Positions 1-8,916 of a DNA stretch of 64,000 nt are shown one piece after another; the stretch's first letter is position 1; each line of letters opens with the position of its first letter. The DNA comes from Geopseudomonas aromaticivorans. GTDB taxonomy: Bacteria; Pseudomonadota; Gammaproteobacteria; Pseudomonadales; Pseudomonadaceae. The stretch spans positions 1-64,000 of the forward strand of contig NZ_JAHRGL010000011.1 in the NCBI RefSeq assembly GCF_019097855.1, read 5' to 3'. Under the pieces are notes generated by a model, which searched no databases, was not told where the DNA came from, and worked only from the letters and a program-made list of their open reading frames with translations. A program made the position numbers and the translations under genes.

Positions 1-309
1 AATGCAGGGGAAGCCCCCGGCAAATGCTCTTCGGGGGCAGGAAACTGAGTCCAGGGGGATGAAGTAGCCCGATTTTGGCCTGCCGAGCAGGTCTGTCGCG
101 AATGGGGAGGGCTATTTCAGACCTTCCTTAGAGTTGGTGGGGCGTTTGAAATTAAAGTCTAGCCTTAAATAGATTAATGCTGGAAGGTTAGGCGAAGAGA
201 AGCGATGGTTTTTTCAAGTCGTGGCGTAAAATGCCAAGCAAAGTTGACCGTTGCATAGTTGCCTATACTCTCCCCCGCAAAGCTGCGACATATCAAAGGA
301 GTGGTCAGG
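1..309. other. Non-coding stretch upstream of the arylsulfatase gene
   Basis: No convincing gene is seen here. A short inverted repeat (GCCCCCG at 13-19 and CGGGGGC at 32-38) has no T-run after it, so it is at best a weak terminator of a gene outside the window. The AT-rich part around 145-185 is where a promoter for the sulfatase would lie, but no clear -35/-10 pair stands out. The ribosome-binding site of the sulfatase (AAAGGAG near 295-301) closes the stretch. Confidence 0.4.
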
Positions 310-2664
310 ATGAAGCTGCGTCGAATTGCAGTGTGCGCGGGAATGTTACCCGCCTTTTTTATGCCCTTGGCGCAGGCCCAAGAAGGAGCCGGCGATCTGG
401 ATCGCAGCAGCTTGCCGATTGCCGAACCGGGAAGGCCGCTCTACACGGAGCTGGATGCCCGCAACGCCAAGGCGCCTGCGCCGTTCAAGATCGAGGCGCC
501 GGCAGGTGCCCCCAACGTCATCGTCGTGCTGATCGACGACCTCGGTTTCGGCGCGACCAGCACCTTCGGCGGTCCGATCGCCACGCCGACCCTCGATCAG
601 CTGGCCGAGAACGGCCTGCGCTACAACAACTTCCATACCACCGCGCTCTGCTCGCCGACCCGTGCTGCCCTCAAGTCCGGGCGCAACCACCATACGGTGA
701 ACATGGGCTTCATCACCGATATGGCCACTGCCTTCCCTGGCTATACCGGGCAGATCCCCAACGCCACCGCGCCGGTGGCCGAGATGCTACGCCTGAACGG
801 CTACAGCACTGCTGCCTTCGGCAAGTGGCATGAAACCGCCGCCTGGGAAACCGGTTTGTCCGGTCCCTATGATCGCTGGCCGACCCAGCAGGGCTTCGAC
901 AAGTTCTACGGCTTCCTCGGTGGCGAAACCAACCAGTGGGCACCCTACCTCTACGACGGGGTGACCCCGGTGCGGGTGCCGGAAGATCCCAACTACCACT
1001 TCATGACCGACATGACCAACCAGGCCGCGTCGTGGATCAAGTACCAGAAGGCGCTGACGCCGAACAAGCCGTTCTTCGTCTACTTCGCGCCGGGCGCCAC
1101 CCATGCGCCGCACCATGCGCCCAAGGAGTGGATCGCCAAGTGGAAGGGCAAGTTCGACCAGGGCTGGGACAAGATGCGCGAAGAGACGCTGGCCCGCCAG
1201 ATCAAGCTGGGCGTGGTGCCTCCGGATACCCAACTGGCAGCCAAGCCCGCGGCCCTCAAGGATTGGGACAAGCTGTCGGCTGACGAGAAGCGCCTGTTCG
1301 CCCACCAGGCCGAAGTGTTCGCCGCCTTCCTCGACTACACCGACCACGAGATCGGTCGCATGCTCAAGGCGGTCGACGATGTCGGCCAGGCTGACAACAC
1401 CATGGTCATCTATATCGCCGGCGACAATGGCGCCAGCGGCGAGGGTGGCGAGAATGGCATGTTCAACGAGTACACCTACTTTAATGGCGTGAAGGAAACT
1501 GTCCCCGACATGCTCAAGGTCATGGACAAGTGGGGCGGCCCGGAAACCTATCCGCACATGGCGGCTGGCTGGGCGCTGACTTTCGACGCCCCCTTCGGCT
1601 GGATGAAGCAGGTGGCTTCCGACTTCGGCGGTACCCGCAACGGCATGGTGGTGCACTGGCCGAAGGGCATCAAGGCGAAGAACGAGGTGCGTACCCAGTT
1701 CAGCCATGTCATCGACGTGGCGCCGACCATCCTCGAAGCCGCCGGCCTGCCTGAGCCCAAGGTGGTCAACGGCACGCCGCAGATCCCGATGGAAGGCACC
1801 AGCCTGGTCTACAGCTTCAACGACGGCAAGGCAGCGGAACGCCACACCACCCAGTATTTCGAGATCAGCGGCAACCGCGCCATCTATCACGACGGCTGGT
1901 TCGCCCGCACCATCCACCGCGCACCGTGGGAAGGCAAGCCGCGCGCAGCCCTGGCAGACGACGTCTGGGAGCTGTATGACGTGCGTAAGGACTTCAGCCT
2001 GGCCAACAACCTGGCCGCCCAGCACCCGGACAAGCTCAAGGAAATGCAGGCGCTGTTCCTCAAGGAAGCCAGCGAGCACCATGCACTGCCGCTGGATGAC
2101 CGTACCTTCGAGCGCCTGTTGCCGGCCATGGCCGGCCGTCCGGACCTGATGGCGGGTCGTACCTCGCTGACGCTGGCCGGGGGCATGACCGGCATGGCGG
2201 AAAACGTATTCATCAACGTGAAGAACCGCTCGAAGACCGTCTCCGCCGAAGTGGAGATTCCGGCGGCAGGCGCCAACGGCACCATCCTGGCCCAGGGCGG
2301 GCGCTTCGGTGGCTGGTCGCTGTACGTCAAGGATGGCGTGCCGGCCTACACCTACAACTACCTCGGTCTGCAGCAGTTCTCGGTCGCGGGCAGCAAGCCG
2401 CTGCCGGCGGGCAAGGCGACCCTGCGCTTCGAGTTCGCCTATGACGGCGAAGGGCTTGGCAAGGGTGGCCTGGGTACCCTGTACGTCAATGACCAGAAGG
2501 TGGGCGAAGGCCGCATCGAACGCACCCAGCCGAGCGGCTTCTCCGCTGACGAAACTGCCGATGTCGGCATCGATCTGGGCACCCCGGTGGTCGAAGCCAT
2601 CGGTGCCGAGCATCGCTCCGCTTTCACCGGCAAGATCGACAAGGTCACCGTGCAGTTGAAGTGA
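310..2664 (+). CDS. Exported arylsulfatase (formylglycine-type sulfatase)
   Basis: Hydrolyses sulfate esters, probably in the periplasm. The 784-residue product starts with a signal peptide (MKLRRIAVCAGMLPAFF, then cleavage after AQA). The metal-binding pair Asp76-Asp77 (VLIDDLGFG) is followed by the sulfatase signature CSPTR with Cys114, the residue converted to formylglycine in type I sulfatases. The C-terminal ~200 residues form an extra domain beyond the core, as in the large sulfatases of about 780 residues. An AAAGGAG site 8 bases upstream selects the ATG at 310 over a TTG at 259. The gene ends at a strong terminator, so it is probably transcribed alone. Natural substrate is unknown. 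No formylglycine-generating enzyme is in the window. Confidence 0.9.
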   Translation: MKLRRIAVCAGMLPAFFMPLAQAQEGAGDLDRSSLPIAEPGRPLYTELDARNAKAPAPFKIEAPAGAPNVIVVLIDDLGFGATSTFGGPIATPTLDQLAENGLRYNNFHTTALCSPTRAALKSGRNHHTVNMGFITDMATAFPGYTGQIPNATAPVAEMLRLNGYSTAAFGKWHETAAWETGLSGPYDRWPTQQGFDKFYGFLGGETNQWAPYLYDGVTPVRVPEDPNYHFMTDMTNQAASWIKYQKALTPNKPFFVYFAPGATHAPHHAPKEWIAKWKGKFDQGWDKMREETLARQIKLGVVPPDTQLAAKPAALKDWDKLSADEKRLFAHQAEVFAAFLDYTDHEIGRMLKAVDDVGQADNTMVIYIAGDNGASGEGGENGMFNEYTYFNGVKETVPDMLKVMDKWGGPETYPHMAAGWALTFDAPFGWMKQVASDFGGTRNGMVVHWPKGIKAKNEVRTQFSHVIDVAPTILEAAGLPEPKVVNGTPQIPMEGTSLVYSFNDGKAAERHTTQYFEISGNRAIYHDGWFARTIHRAPWEGKPRAALADDVWELYDVRKDFSLANNLAAQHPDKLKEMQALFLKEASEHHALPLDDRTFERLLPAMAGRPDLMAGRTSLTLAGGMTGMAENVFINVKNRSKTVSAEVEIPAAGANGTILAQGGRFGGWSLYVKDGVPAYTYNYLGLQQFSVAGSKPLPAGKATLRFEFAYDGEGLGKGGLGTLYVNDQKVGEGRIERTQPSGFSADETADVGIDLGTPVVEAIGAEHRSAFTGKIDKVTVQLK

Positions 2665-2738
2665 GCCGCAGGAGCCCGCCCTGCCTGAAAAGGGCGGGTC
2701 TCCACGCTTCTCTGGTTCGACGCTCCGGCGTCAGGCAG

Positions 2739-2766
2739 ACTCCACCGCAAGGTGGAGTTTGTTTTT
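2739..2766 (+). terminator. Rho-independent terminator after the arylsulfatase gene
   Basis: A perfect stem CTCCACC/GGTGGAG (2740-2746 and 2751-2757) closes on a GCAA tetraloop and runs into TTTGTTTTT. A second GC stem without a T-run (2675-2682 with 2691-2698) sits just upstream. Confidence 0.85.
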
Positions 2767-2833
2767 CACCGCATTGACGAGGCCGCGCAGCCGTCGCGGC
2801 TTCACCTGCCAGTTCTTGCAATGGATTGTCCGC

Positions 2834-5122
2834 ATGTCCTCGTTCCCCTCCGACCGTCCCTCATCGAAGCCGGCCCGCTGGCTGTGGTTGCTGCTCGGCG
2901 CAGTACTGCTGCTGGGCAGCGCCGGCTTCGTCTGGTGGTGGACGCAAGGGCGAGCACCCGAACCGCTCGCCGCCGCGCACTGGGTGGACGAGCAGCAATG
3001 CCAGGGCTGTCATGCTGAGGCCTTCAAAAGCTGGCAGGGCTCCCATCATCAGCGGGCCATGCAGCCTGCCAACCCGCAGACGGTGCTGGCCGACTTCAAC
3101 GCGCCGCCGCTGCAGAACGACGTGGAAACCACCGGCTTCGTGCGCAAGGGCGACGAGTTCTGGGTCAACCTGCCGGGGGCGGATGGCCAGCCCGCCGACT
3201 TCAAGGTGGCCTACACCTTCGGAGTGGAGCCCCTGCAGCAGTACCTGGTCGAGCTGGAGGGCGGCCGCCTGCAGGCGCTCGGCGCCGCCTGGGATGTCGA
3301 GAAGCAGGCCTGGTTCCACCTGTATCCCAATCAGGGTGTCGACCATCGCGATCCACTGCACTGGAGCGGCGCGCAGCAGAATGCCAACTTCATGTGCATC
3401 GAGTGCCACACCACTGGCTTCGAGCGCCGCTTCGACAGCGACAAGAACCAGTTCGCCAGCCACTGGCAGGCACTGGGGGTCGGCTGCCAGAGCTGTCATG
3501 GGCCTGCCTCCAACCATCTGGTCTGGACGCGCAAGCCGGAGCGTACCGACCTGCGCAATCATGGCCTGGTGGTCAATCTGCGCGATGGCGGCAATCGCAG
3601 CGAAGTGGAAACCTGCGCCCGCTGCCACAGCCGGCGCTCGCCGCTGGGCGACGGCTATCACGCCGAGCGACCGCTGTTCGACGACTACCTGCCGGCCACG
3701 CTGAACGCGGGCCTGTACGAGGTCGACGGCAAGATTCAGGACGAGGTGTTCGAGTACGGCTCCTTCACCCAGAGCCGCATGCATGCCGCCGGCGTGCGCT
3801 GCTCGGACTGCCACAATGCGCACAGCGGCGACCTGCGCCTGAGCGGCAACGCGGTCTGCACCCAGTGCCACAACCCGGCCGGCAAGGCGGTTCGCGGCGA
3901 GATCCGGGCTGGTGGTCTGCTGGCCAAGCAGTACGACTCGCCCGAGCACCATCGCCATCAGCAGGGATCGGCGGGGGCGCAGTGCACCAGTTGCCACATG
4001 CCCGGTCGATACTACATGGGCAATGACCTGCGCCACGACCACAGCTTCAGCGTGCCCAACCCCGCCCAGGCTGTGGAGCTTGGGCATGCTGACGCCTGCC
4101 TGGGTTGCCATGCCGACAAGGATGCCCGCCAGGTAGCCCAGCAGTTCCAGGACTGGTTCGGCCAGACGGCGCCGCGCGACGGTGGCTATGCCAAGGCCCT
4201 GAAGCAGGCGCGTGCCGGGCAGGCCGGGGCGGCGGAGGCCCTGTACGCGCAGCTGGCGCGCACCGACCTGCCGGCTCTGCGCAAGGCGGCGCTGCTGGCC
4301 GAGGTGCCGCGCTATCCGGGGCCGGCGGCTGGACAGGTGGTAGCGACCGCGCTGCAGCATCCCGAGGCAGTGGTGCGCCTGGCGGCGATTGAGGTCCTGT
4401 CGGTACTGGCTACGCCGGAGCAGCAGGCCCAGGCGCTGGCGCCCCTGCTTGGCGACGGTCGCCACGCGGTTCGCCTGGCCGCGACCTGGCAACTGGCGCA
4501 ACTGCCGACCGAGCTGCGCCAGGGACTGCCGCGCTGGTCGGCGGCGCTGACCGAGTACGAACAGGCGCAGCGCAGCCAGCTGGACCGTGCCGAAGCGCTG
4601 ACCAACCTGGCCACGCTCTACCAGCAGACCGGCCGCCCCGAGCAGGTCGAGGCCAGTCTGCGTCTGGCTTTGCAGCGCAACGGCCAGTTCCATCCCGCCC
4701 GCCTGCTGCTGGCGCAGTGGCTGGAAGGGCAGGGGCAGCGTAACGAAGCGTTGCAGTTCCTGCAGGACAGCAGCGCGGCCTACCCGCAGGAGGCCAGTCT
4801 GCTGCATGCCCTGGGCCTCACGCGGGTGCGTGCCGGCCAGCGCGACACGGCGCTCGAGGCACTGCGCAAGGCGCAGCAACTGGCGCCGGACAACGCCAGC
4901 TATGCCTATGTGCTGGCCGTGGCTCTGCACGATGCGGGACAGCAGCAGGCCGCGCAGCAACTGCTGCTGCAGCAACTGGCACGCGATCCGGCCAACCGCG
5001 AGGTGCGCATGGCGCTGGCCAGCTACCTGCAGGCGGCGGGCAAGACGCAGGAGGTGGCGCGCCTGCTGAGCGAGCTGCAGCTCATCAATCCGTTCGATCC
5101 GTTGCTGCGGGGGAGCCGCTAA
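2834..5122 (+). CDS. Membrane-anchored octahaem cytochrome c with C-terminal TPR repeats
   Basis: Probable periplasmic electron-transfer protein of 762 residues. An N-terminal hydrophobic segment (about residues 17-37, WLWLLLGAVLLLGSAGF) anchors or exports it. Eight CXXCH haem-binding motifs follow: CQGCH, CIECH, CQSCH, CARCH, CSDCH, CTQCH, CTSCH and CLGCH. The last ~330 residues are Ala/Leu/Gln-rich helical repeats of HEAT/TPR type ending near the stop, so a multihaem head is joined to a protein-binding tail. The ATG at 2834 is chosen because the open frame further upstream begins inside the preceding terminator; its ribosome site is weak. The haem layout resembles cytochrome c554-like proteins, but the redox partner and substrate cannot be told. 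Confidence 0.85.
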   Translation: MSSFPSDRPSSKPARWLWLLLGAVLLLGSAGFVWWWTQGRAPEPLAAAHWVDEQQCQGCHAEAFKSWQGSHHQRAMQPANPQTVLADFNAPPLQNDVETTGFVRKGDEFWVNLPGADGQPADFKVAYTFGVEPLQQYLVELEGGRLQALGAAWDVEKQAWFHLYPNQGVDHRDPLHWSGAQQNANFMCIECHTTGFERRFDSDKNQFASHWQALGVGCQSCHGPASNHLVWTRKPERTDLRNHGLVVNLRDGGNRSEVETCARCHSRRSPLGDGYHAERPLFDDYLPATLNAGLYEVDGKIQDEVFEYGSFTQSRMHAAGVRCSDCHNAHSGDLRLSGNAVCTQCHNPAGKAVRGEIRAGGLLAKQYDSPEHHRHQQGSAGAQCTSCHMPGRYYMGNDLRHDHSFSVPNPAQAVELGHADACLGCHADKDARQVAQQFQDWFGQTAPRDGGYAKALKQARAGQAGAAEALYAQLARTDLPALRKAALLAEVPRYPGPAAGQVVATALQHPEAVVRLAAIEVLSVLATPEQQAQALAPLLGDGRHAVRLAATWQLAQLPTELRQGLPRWSAALTEYEQAQRSQLDRAEALTNLATLYQQTGRPEQVEASLRLALQRNGQFHPARLLLAQWLEGQGQRNEALQFLQDSSAAYPQEASLLHALGLTRVRAGQRDTALEALRKAQQLAPDNASYAYVLAVALHDAGQQQAAQQLLLQQLARDPANREVRMALASYLQAAGKTQEVARLLSELQLINPFDPLLRGSR

Positions 5123-5241
5123 GGACTGGCCGGCGGCGGGATGAGTCGCCCCGGGCTTTCTATACTGTGGTGCACCTGCGCGCGGGCGAGCAGGCAGGTG
5201 AAGGCATGACGGTCATTCGGACTCGAAGAGGGACTTGCTGG

Positions 5242-6330
5242 ATGAAAGGATGCTCCGTTGCGGCACTCTGCGTGGTGGCGATCTGCACGCTGTTCAGCGG
5301 CTGCACGAGCATCGGCCCGGGCACGGTGAGCCGTGACCGCCTGGACTACTCGTCCGCCGTGGGCGATTCGTGGAAGCAGCAGATGCTGCTGAACCTGGTG
5401 AAGCTCCGCTACGGGGATGCGCCGGTGTTCCTCGACGTCGGCCAGATCGTCGCCGGCTACTCCTTCCCGCGCAGCTTCGGTGCGGCCGCGGCGGTCAATC
5501 AGACTGACGGCACCCCGGTCATCACCAGCTCCGTGGGCCTGACAGCTGGGGCCACCTTCAACGACAGCCCGACCGTCACCTACACGCCCATGAGCGGCGA
5601 GCGCTTCGCTCGCTCGCTGATGACGCCGATTCCGCCCTCGGTGATCCTCAACATCATCCAGGCCGGCAACCCGGTGGAGGAGGTGTTCCGCACCTCGGTC
5701 CAGTCGGTGAACGGCATCGACAACCGCCGGGTCGGCCGTCTGTTCGTGCGCCGGGCCAACCCCGAGTTCTACGCCCTGCTGCCGAACCTCGAGCGGCTGC
5801 AGTCGTCGGGCGACATCGGCATGCGCCTTCAACCCGGTGCAGGTGAGCCGAAGCTGCAGATGATCTTCCGCCCGCGGACCGCCGCCGCCGAGGAAAGCGC
5901 GCGGCGCAACGTGGCGCAGCTGCTGGGCCTGGACCCGGAGGCCCGGGAGTATCAGGTCACCTACGGCACCGTCGCCAGCCATGATCGGGAAATCGCCCTG
6001 CTGACCCGGTCGATCTACGAGATTCTCGTCGACATCGCCTCGTACATATCGGTACCCGAGGCGCACGTGGCGGAGAAGCGGGTTCGGCCGACCACGGAAG
6101 GGGATATCGGACCCGGCGGGGCGATTGCGCCGCTGATCCGGGTGGCGAACTCTGCCGAGCCACCGGCCGACGCCTTCGTGGCCGTGCCGTATCAGGGCTA
6201 CTGGTTCTTCATCGACAACCGGGACATCCCGTCCAAGCAGATTTTCTCGTCGATCATGTTCCTCTTCACCTTCGTGGAGACCAGAAGCAATGAAGCAGCG
6301 CCAATCCTGACGATTCCGACCACGCGCTGA
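5242..6330 (+). CDS. Predicted lipoprotein of unknown function
   Basis: A 362-residue product starting MKGCSVAALCVVAICTLFSG and then Cys, a typical lipobox (LFSGC), so it is probably a lipid-anchored envelope protein. The mature part has a conserved-looking opening (SVG/AVGDSWKQQMLLNLVKLR) and no motif I can tie to an enzyme. GAGGGA about 10 bases before 5242 supports this start; an in-frame ATG at 5206 after AGGTGA would give a longer signal-peptide n-region and cannot be excluded. It lies 23 bases upstream of the substrate-binding protein gene, so the two are probably cotranscribed. I recognise the general family from other proteobacteria only as uncharacterised. Confidence 0.75.
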   Translation: MKGCSVAALCVVAICTLFSGCTSIGPGTVSRDRLDYSSAVGDSWKQQMLLNLVKLRYGDAPVFLDVGQIVAGYSFPRSFGAAAAVNQTDGTPVITSSVGLTAGATFNDSPTVTYTPMSGERFARSLMTPIPPSVILNIIQAGNPVEEVFRTSVQSVNGIDNRRVGRLFVRRANPEFYALLPNLERLQSSGDIGMRLQPGAGEPKLQMIFRPRTAAAEESARRNVAQLLGLDPEAREYQVTYGTVASHDREIALLTRSIYEILVDIASYISVPEAHVAEKRVRPTTEGDIGPGGAIAPLIRVANSAEPPADAFVAVPYQGYWFFIDNRDIPSKQIFSSIMFLFTFVETRSNEAAPILTIPTTR

Positions 6331-6353
6331 CGCGGCCTGAAAGGAGAGCACAC

Positions 6354-7385
6354 ATGAGGCACAAGACTACGGTAGTGGTGCTGCTCATCCTGTTGCTGCT
6401 GCCAGGTCTGGGAGCGGTCCACGCCAGCCCCCCGTCAGCGCAGCGCAGCCCGCTGCCGATGACCATCGGTTTCCAGTCGAACACCGACTGGCTGCTGCTG
6501 GTGGCCAGGGACCTGCATCTGTTCGAGCAGGCTGGCCTGCGCCCGAGCTTCGTCAAGTTCGTCGCCGGACCGCCGATGATTGCCGCTGCCCGGGAGCGGA
6601 GCATCGATGTGGCTTCAATCGGCAGCGTGCCCTTCATCAGCGGACTGACCCAGGGTGTCGACTGGGTGGTGGTCGGGATCAACCCGGAGAATGCCTACGG
6701 CGAGGGCCTGGTCGCGCGCCGCGGCAGCGGCATCGAAACGGTCGCCGATCTGGCCGGCAAGCGCATAGGCTTCTACCGAGGGTCGACTGCCCACTTCGGG
6801 CTGATGATGGCGTTGCGCCAGCTGGGCATCCGCCGCGACCAGGTCGAGCTGCTCGACATGTCGCCCGCCGAGCAGCTGAGCGCGCTGGCCGGCAACCGGA
6901 TCGACGCCGCCATGGTGTGGGAGCCCTGGATGCAGCGGATGGTGCATGAGACGCAAGGCCGGCTCATCGTCACCGAGGGTGCGATGGGCATCTACGCTTC
7001 GGTGTCGGTCTATGCTGCCCGCAGCGAATGGCTCAGCAACAACCGGGAAGCGGCGGTGCGCTTTCTGCGCGCGCTGCTGATGGCCAGCGAAGTCATGCAG
7101 AAAGCCCCCGAAGTCGGAATCAGGGCTCTGGCCCGGGAGATGAGCATCAAGGAGGAGTGGGCCGAGGCGATCTACGAAAACTCCCCGCCGCCCGACCTGT
7201 CCCTGTGGGTGGACCCCCGCTACCGGTATTCGCTGGTCAAGGGCGCGGAGTTCCATCGCCGCCTCGGCTATCTGGTGACCTTCCTGCTCGAGGAGGAAGT
7301 CATCAGCGAGGAAGTGGATGTGCGCAACATCCTCGATGTGTCGGTGATCGCCGAGGCCTTGAAGGCGCCGGAAGCCGGCCGCTGA
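6354..7385 (+). CDS. Orphan ABC transporter substrate-binding protein (NitT/TauT, SsuA/THI5-like)
   Basis: Periplasmic solute-binding protein of 343 residues. A clear signal peptide (MRHKTTVVVLLILLLLPGL, cleavage near AVHA-S) is followed by the opening typical of the NMT1/SsuA/TauA family, including MTIGFQSNTDWLLLVARD and the segments GPPMIAAA and IDAAMVWEPWM. Members bind nitrate, sulfonates, taurine or pyrimidine precursors; the ligand here is not predictable. AAAGGAGAGCACAC before the ATG is a good ribosome site. No permease or ATPase gene is nearby, so it either borrows a transporter or acts as a sensor. It follows the lipoprotein gene by 23 bases and converges on the DUF2252 gene. Confidence 0.85.
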   Translation: MRHKTTVVVLLILLLLPGLGAVHASPPSAQRSPLPMTIGFQSNTDWLLLVARDLHLFEQAGLRPSFVKFVAGPPMIAAARERSIDVASIGSVPFISGLTQGVDWVVVGINPENAYGEGLVARRGSGIETVADLAGKRIGFYRGSTAHFGLMMALRQLGIRRDQVELLDMSPAEQLSALAGNRIDAAMVWEPWMQRMVHETQGRLIVTEGAMGIYASVSVYAARSEWLSNNREAAVRFLRALLMASEVMQKAPEVGIRALAREMSIKEEWAEAIYENSPPPDLSLWVDPRYRYSLVKGAEFHRRLGYLVTFLLEEEVISEEVDVRNILDVSVIAEALKAPEAGR

Positions 7386-7419
7386 GGCCTCGGTCGACGC
7401 GGTTGGTCGTGGCGAAGCA

Positions 7420-8835
7420 CTACTCCTCCTCGATGAGGGCCTCCAACCGCCCAGCGTTCACGGCCTCCACCAGGGCCGCGTGGTCCTTTTCCGTCTGATC
7501 GGCATAGGCGAGGGCAAAGTCGCCCAGTGCCTCGTCGAAGGCATCCGACTTGCCCAGATAGCCACTGATGGTCGCGGCATCCCCGGACTTGGCGTGGGCG
7601 CGGGCCAGGACCAGGCCACAGATCCCGGCGTAGCGTTTGAGTGTTGTGGCGGAAACGCCCTCCATGGGGACGGCCATCTTCATGTCGCGCAATTGGCGCA
7701 CGAAAAAGTCCCGTCCCTGCCGGCCCCGCACCCAGCCCAGGAAGATATCGCTGGAGGACTGCATCAGCCGTTGCCCCATCACCACGCGCTGGCCCTGGTT
7801 TTCATAGTGGCTTTTACCGGCATAGGGCTCGAGGACCGAGCGACAGGATTCCTTGAACTGGAGGATCAGCGGATGGTTTTCTTCAGAGAAAAACAGCCCG
7901 ATGAAACAGCGGGTGCCGACGCTGCCGATACCGACCACTTTCAGGGCGGCATCCACCAGGTGATAGCGGTCCAGCAGCACGCGGCGCTCATCGGACAGCG
8001 TTGCACGATAGGCCTCCAGCCCCTCGCGAATCTTGTCCATGAAATCGGGTTCGGCCACGTGGTACAGGATCGGCGGCTGATCGACTATGCGCGGGAGCCC
8101 GGCAACCTGGGTGGCCAGCTTGGGGAACACGCTTTCGCCCACCCGCTCGCGGGCTCTGTCGGCGAGTTGCTGGCGTATCTTTCGGGCCTTTTCATCGGGG
8201 GCCGTCTCGAGCAGGGTTTCGATATCCAGGCGCGAGTACCAGACCTCAAGCGGGTTCATCTTCGAGTATTCGCGCAGGTTTTCCCGATAGGCGCGCACAC
8301 ACGCCACTGCGCCGTCCCGTGACTCGCTATCGGATAGCCGGTTATCGCGACCGGCGACGACAAAACTGGCGGCCAGCCGCTTGATGTCCCATTCCCAGGG
8401 GGCGGGGAGGGTTTCGTCGAAGTCGTTCAGATCGAAAACCAGGTTGCGCTCCGGGGTGGCGAACATGCCGAAATTCATCAGGTGGCAGTCGCCACAGGCC
8501 TGCACCCGGATGCCGGTGTCGGGCGTGGTAGCGAGATCGTAGGCCATGAGCGCCGCCGAGCCGCGCAAGAAGGCGAACGGACTGCGTAGCATGCGCCCGT
8601 AGCGGATCGGCACCAGTTCCTGCACCCGATCCTCGTTGGATTTTTCCAGGATGGCGATGGGGTCGCGGTGCTTGGCCGGTGGCGTCCAGGCGGCGTGGCT
8701 GGTGCGCGGCACCTTGTCGCGCAGCAGCCGTCCGGCGGCTATCCGCTCGTCACGGGAGCGGAATACCGGGGCGGCCTCGGCTTCCTTGGCGGCTTTGGTC
8801 TTGGTCTTGCTGGTGGTTTTCTTCCCGGTGGCCAT
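7420..8835 (-). CDS. DUF2252 family protein
   Basis: A 471-residue soluble protein of the DUF2252 family, whose core resembles aminoglycoside-phosphotransferase/kinase-like folds. Recognisable family stretches are RMLRSPFAFLRGSAALMAYD, GDCHLMNFGMFATPERNLVF and DLNDFDETLPAPWEWDIKRL. The N-terminus is a Lys/Thr/Ala-rich, probably disordered tail (about residues 1-25). The start chosen is the ATG at 8835, five bases after AGGTGA; a GTG at 8844 is in frame but overlaps that site. No function is established for the family; catalytic Asp and His residues of the GDCH and NDFDE motifs are kept. It lies downstream of, and in line with, plpD, 81 bases away. Confidence 0.85.
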   Translation of the reverse strand: MATGKKTTSKTKTKAAKEAEAAPVFRSRDERIAAGRLLRDKVPRTSHAAWTPPAKHRDPIAILEKSNEDRVQELVPIRYGRMLRSPFAFLRGSAALMAYDLATTPDTGIRVQACGDCHLMNFGMFATPERNLVFDLNDFDETLPAPWEWDIKRLAASFVVAGRDNRLSDSESRDGAVACVRAYRENLREYSKMNPLEVWYSRLDIETLLETAPDEKARKIRQQLADRARERVGESVFPKLATQVAGLPRIVDQPPILYHVAEPDFMDKIREGLEAYRATLSDERRVLLDRYHLVDAALKVVGIGSVGTRCFIGLFFSEENHPLILQFKESCRSVLEPYAGKSHYENQGQRVVMGQRLMQSSSDIFLGWVRGRQGRDFFVRQLRDMKMAVPMEGVSATTLKRYAGICGLVLARAHAKSGDAATISGYLGKSDAFDEALGDFALAYADQTEKDHAALVEAVNAGRLEALIEEE

Positions 8836-8916
8836 GCTGTTCACCTGCTGGATTGCTGTCGCACAGTTGCCGCGCTGTAAGTGTCGTCAGCTGGATGTCG
8901 TGTCTGCCGTCAGAAG

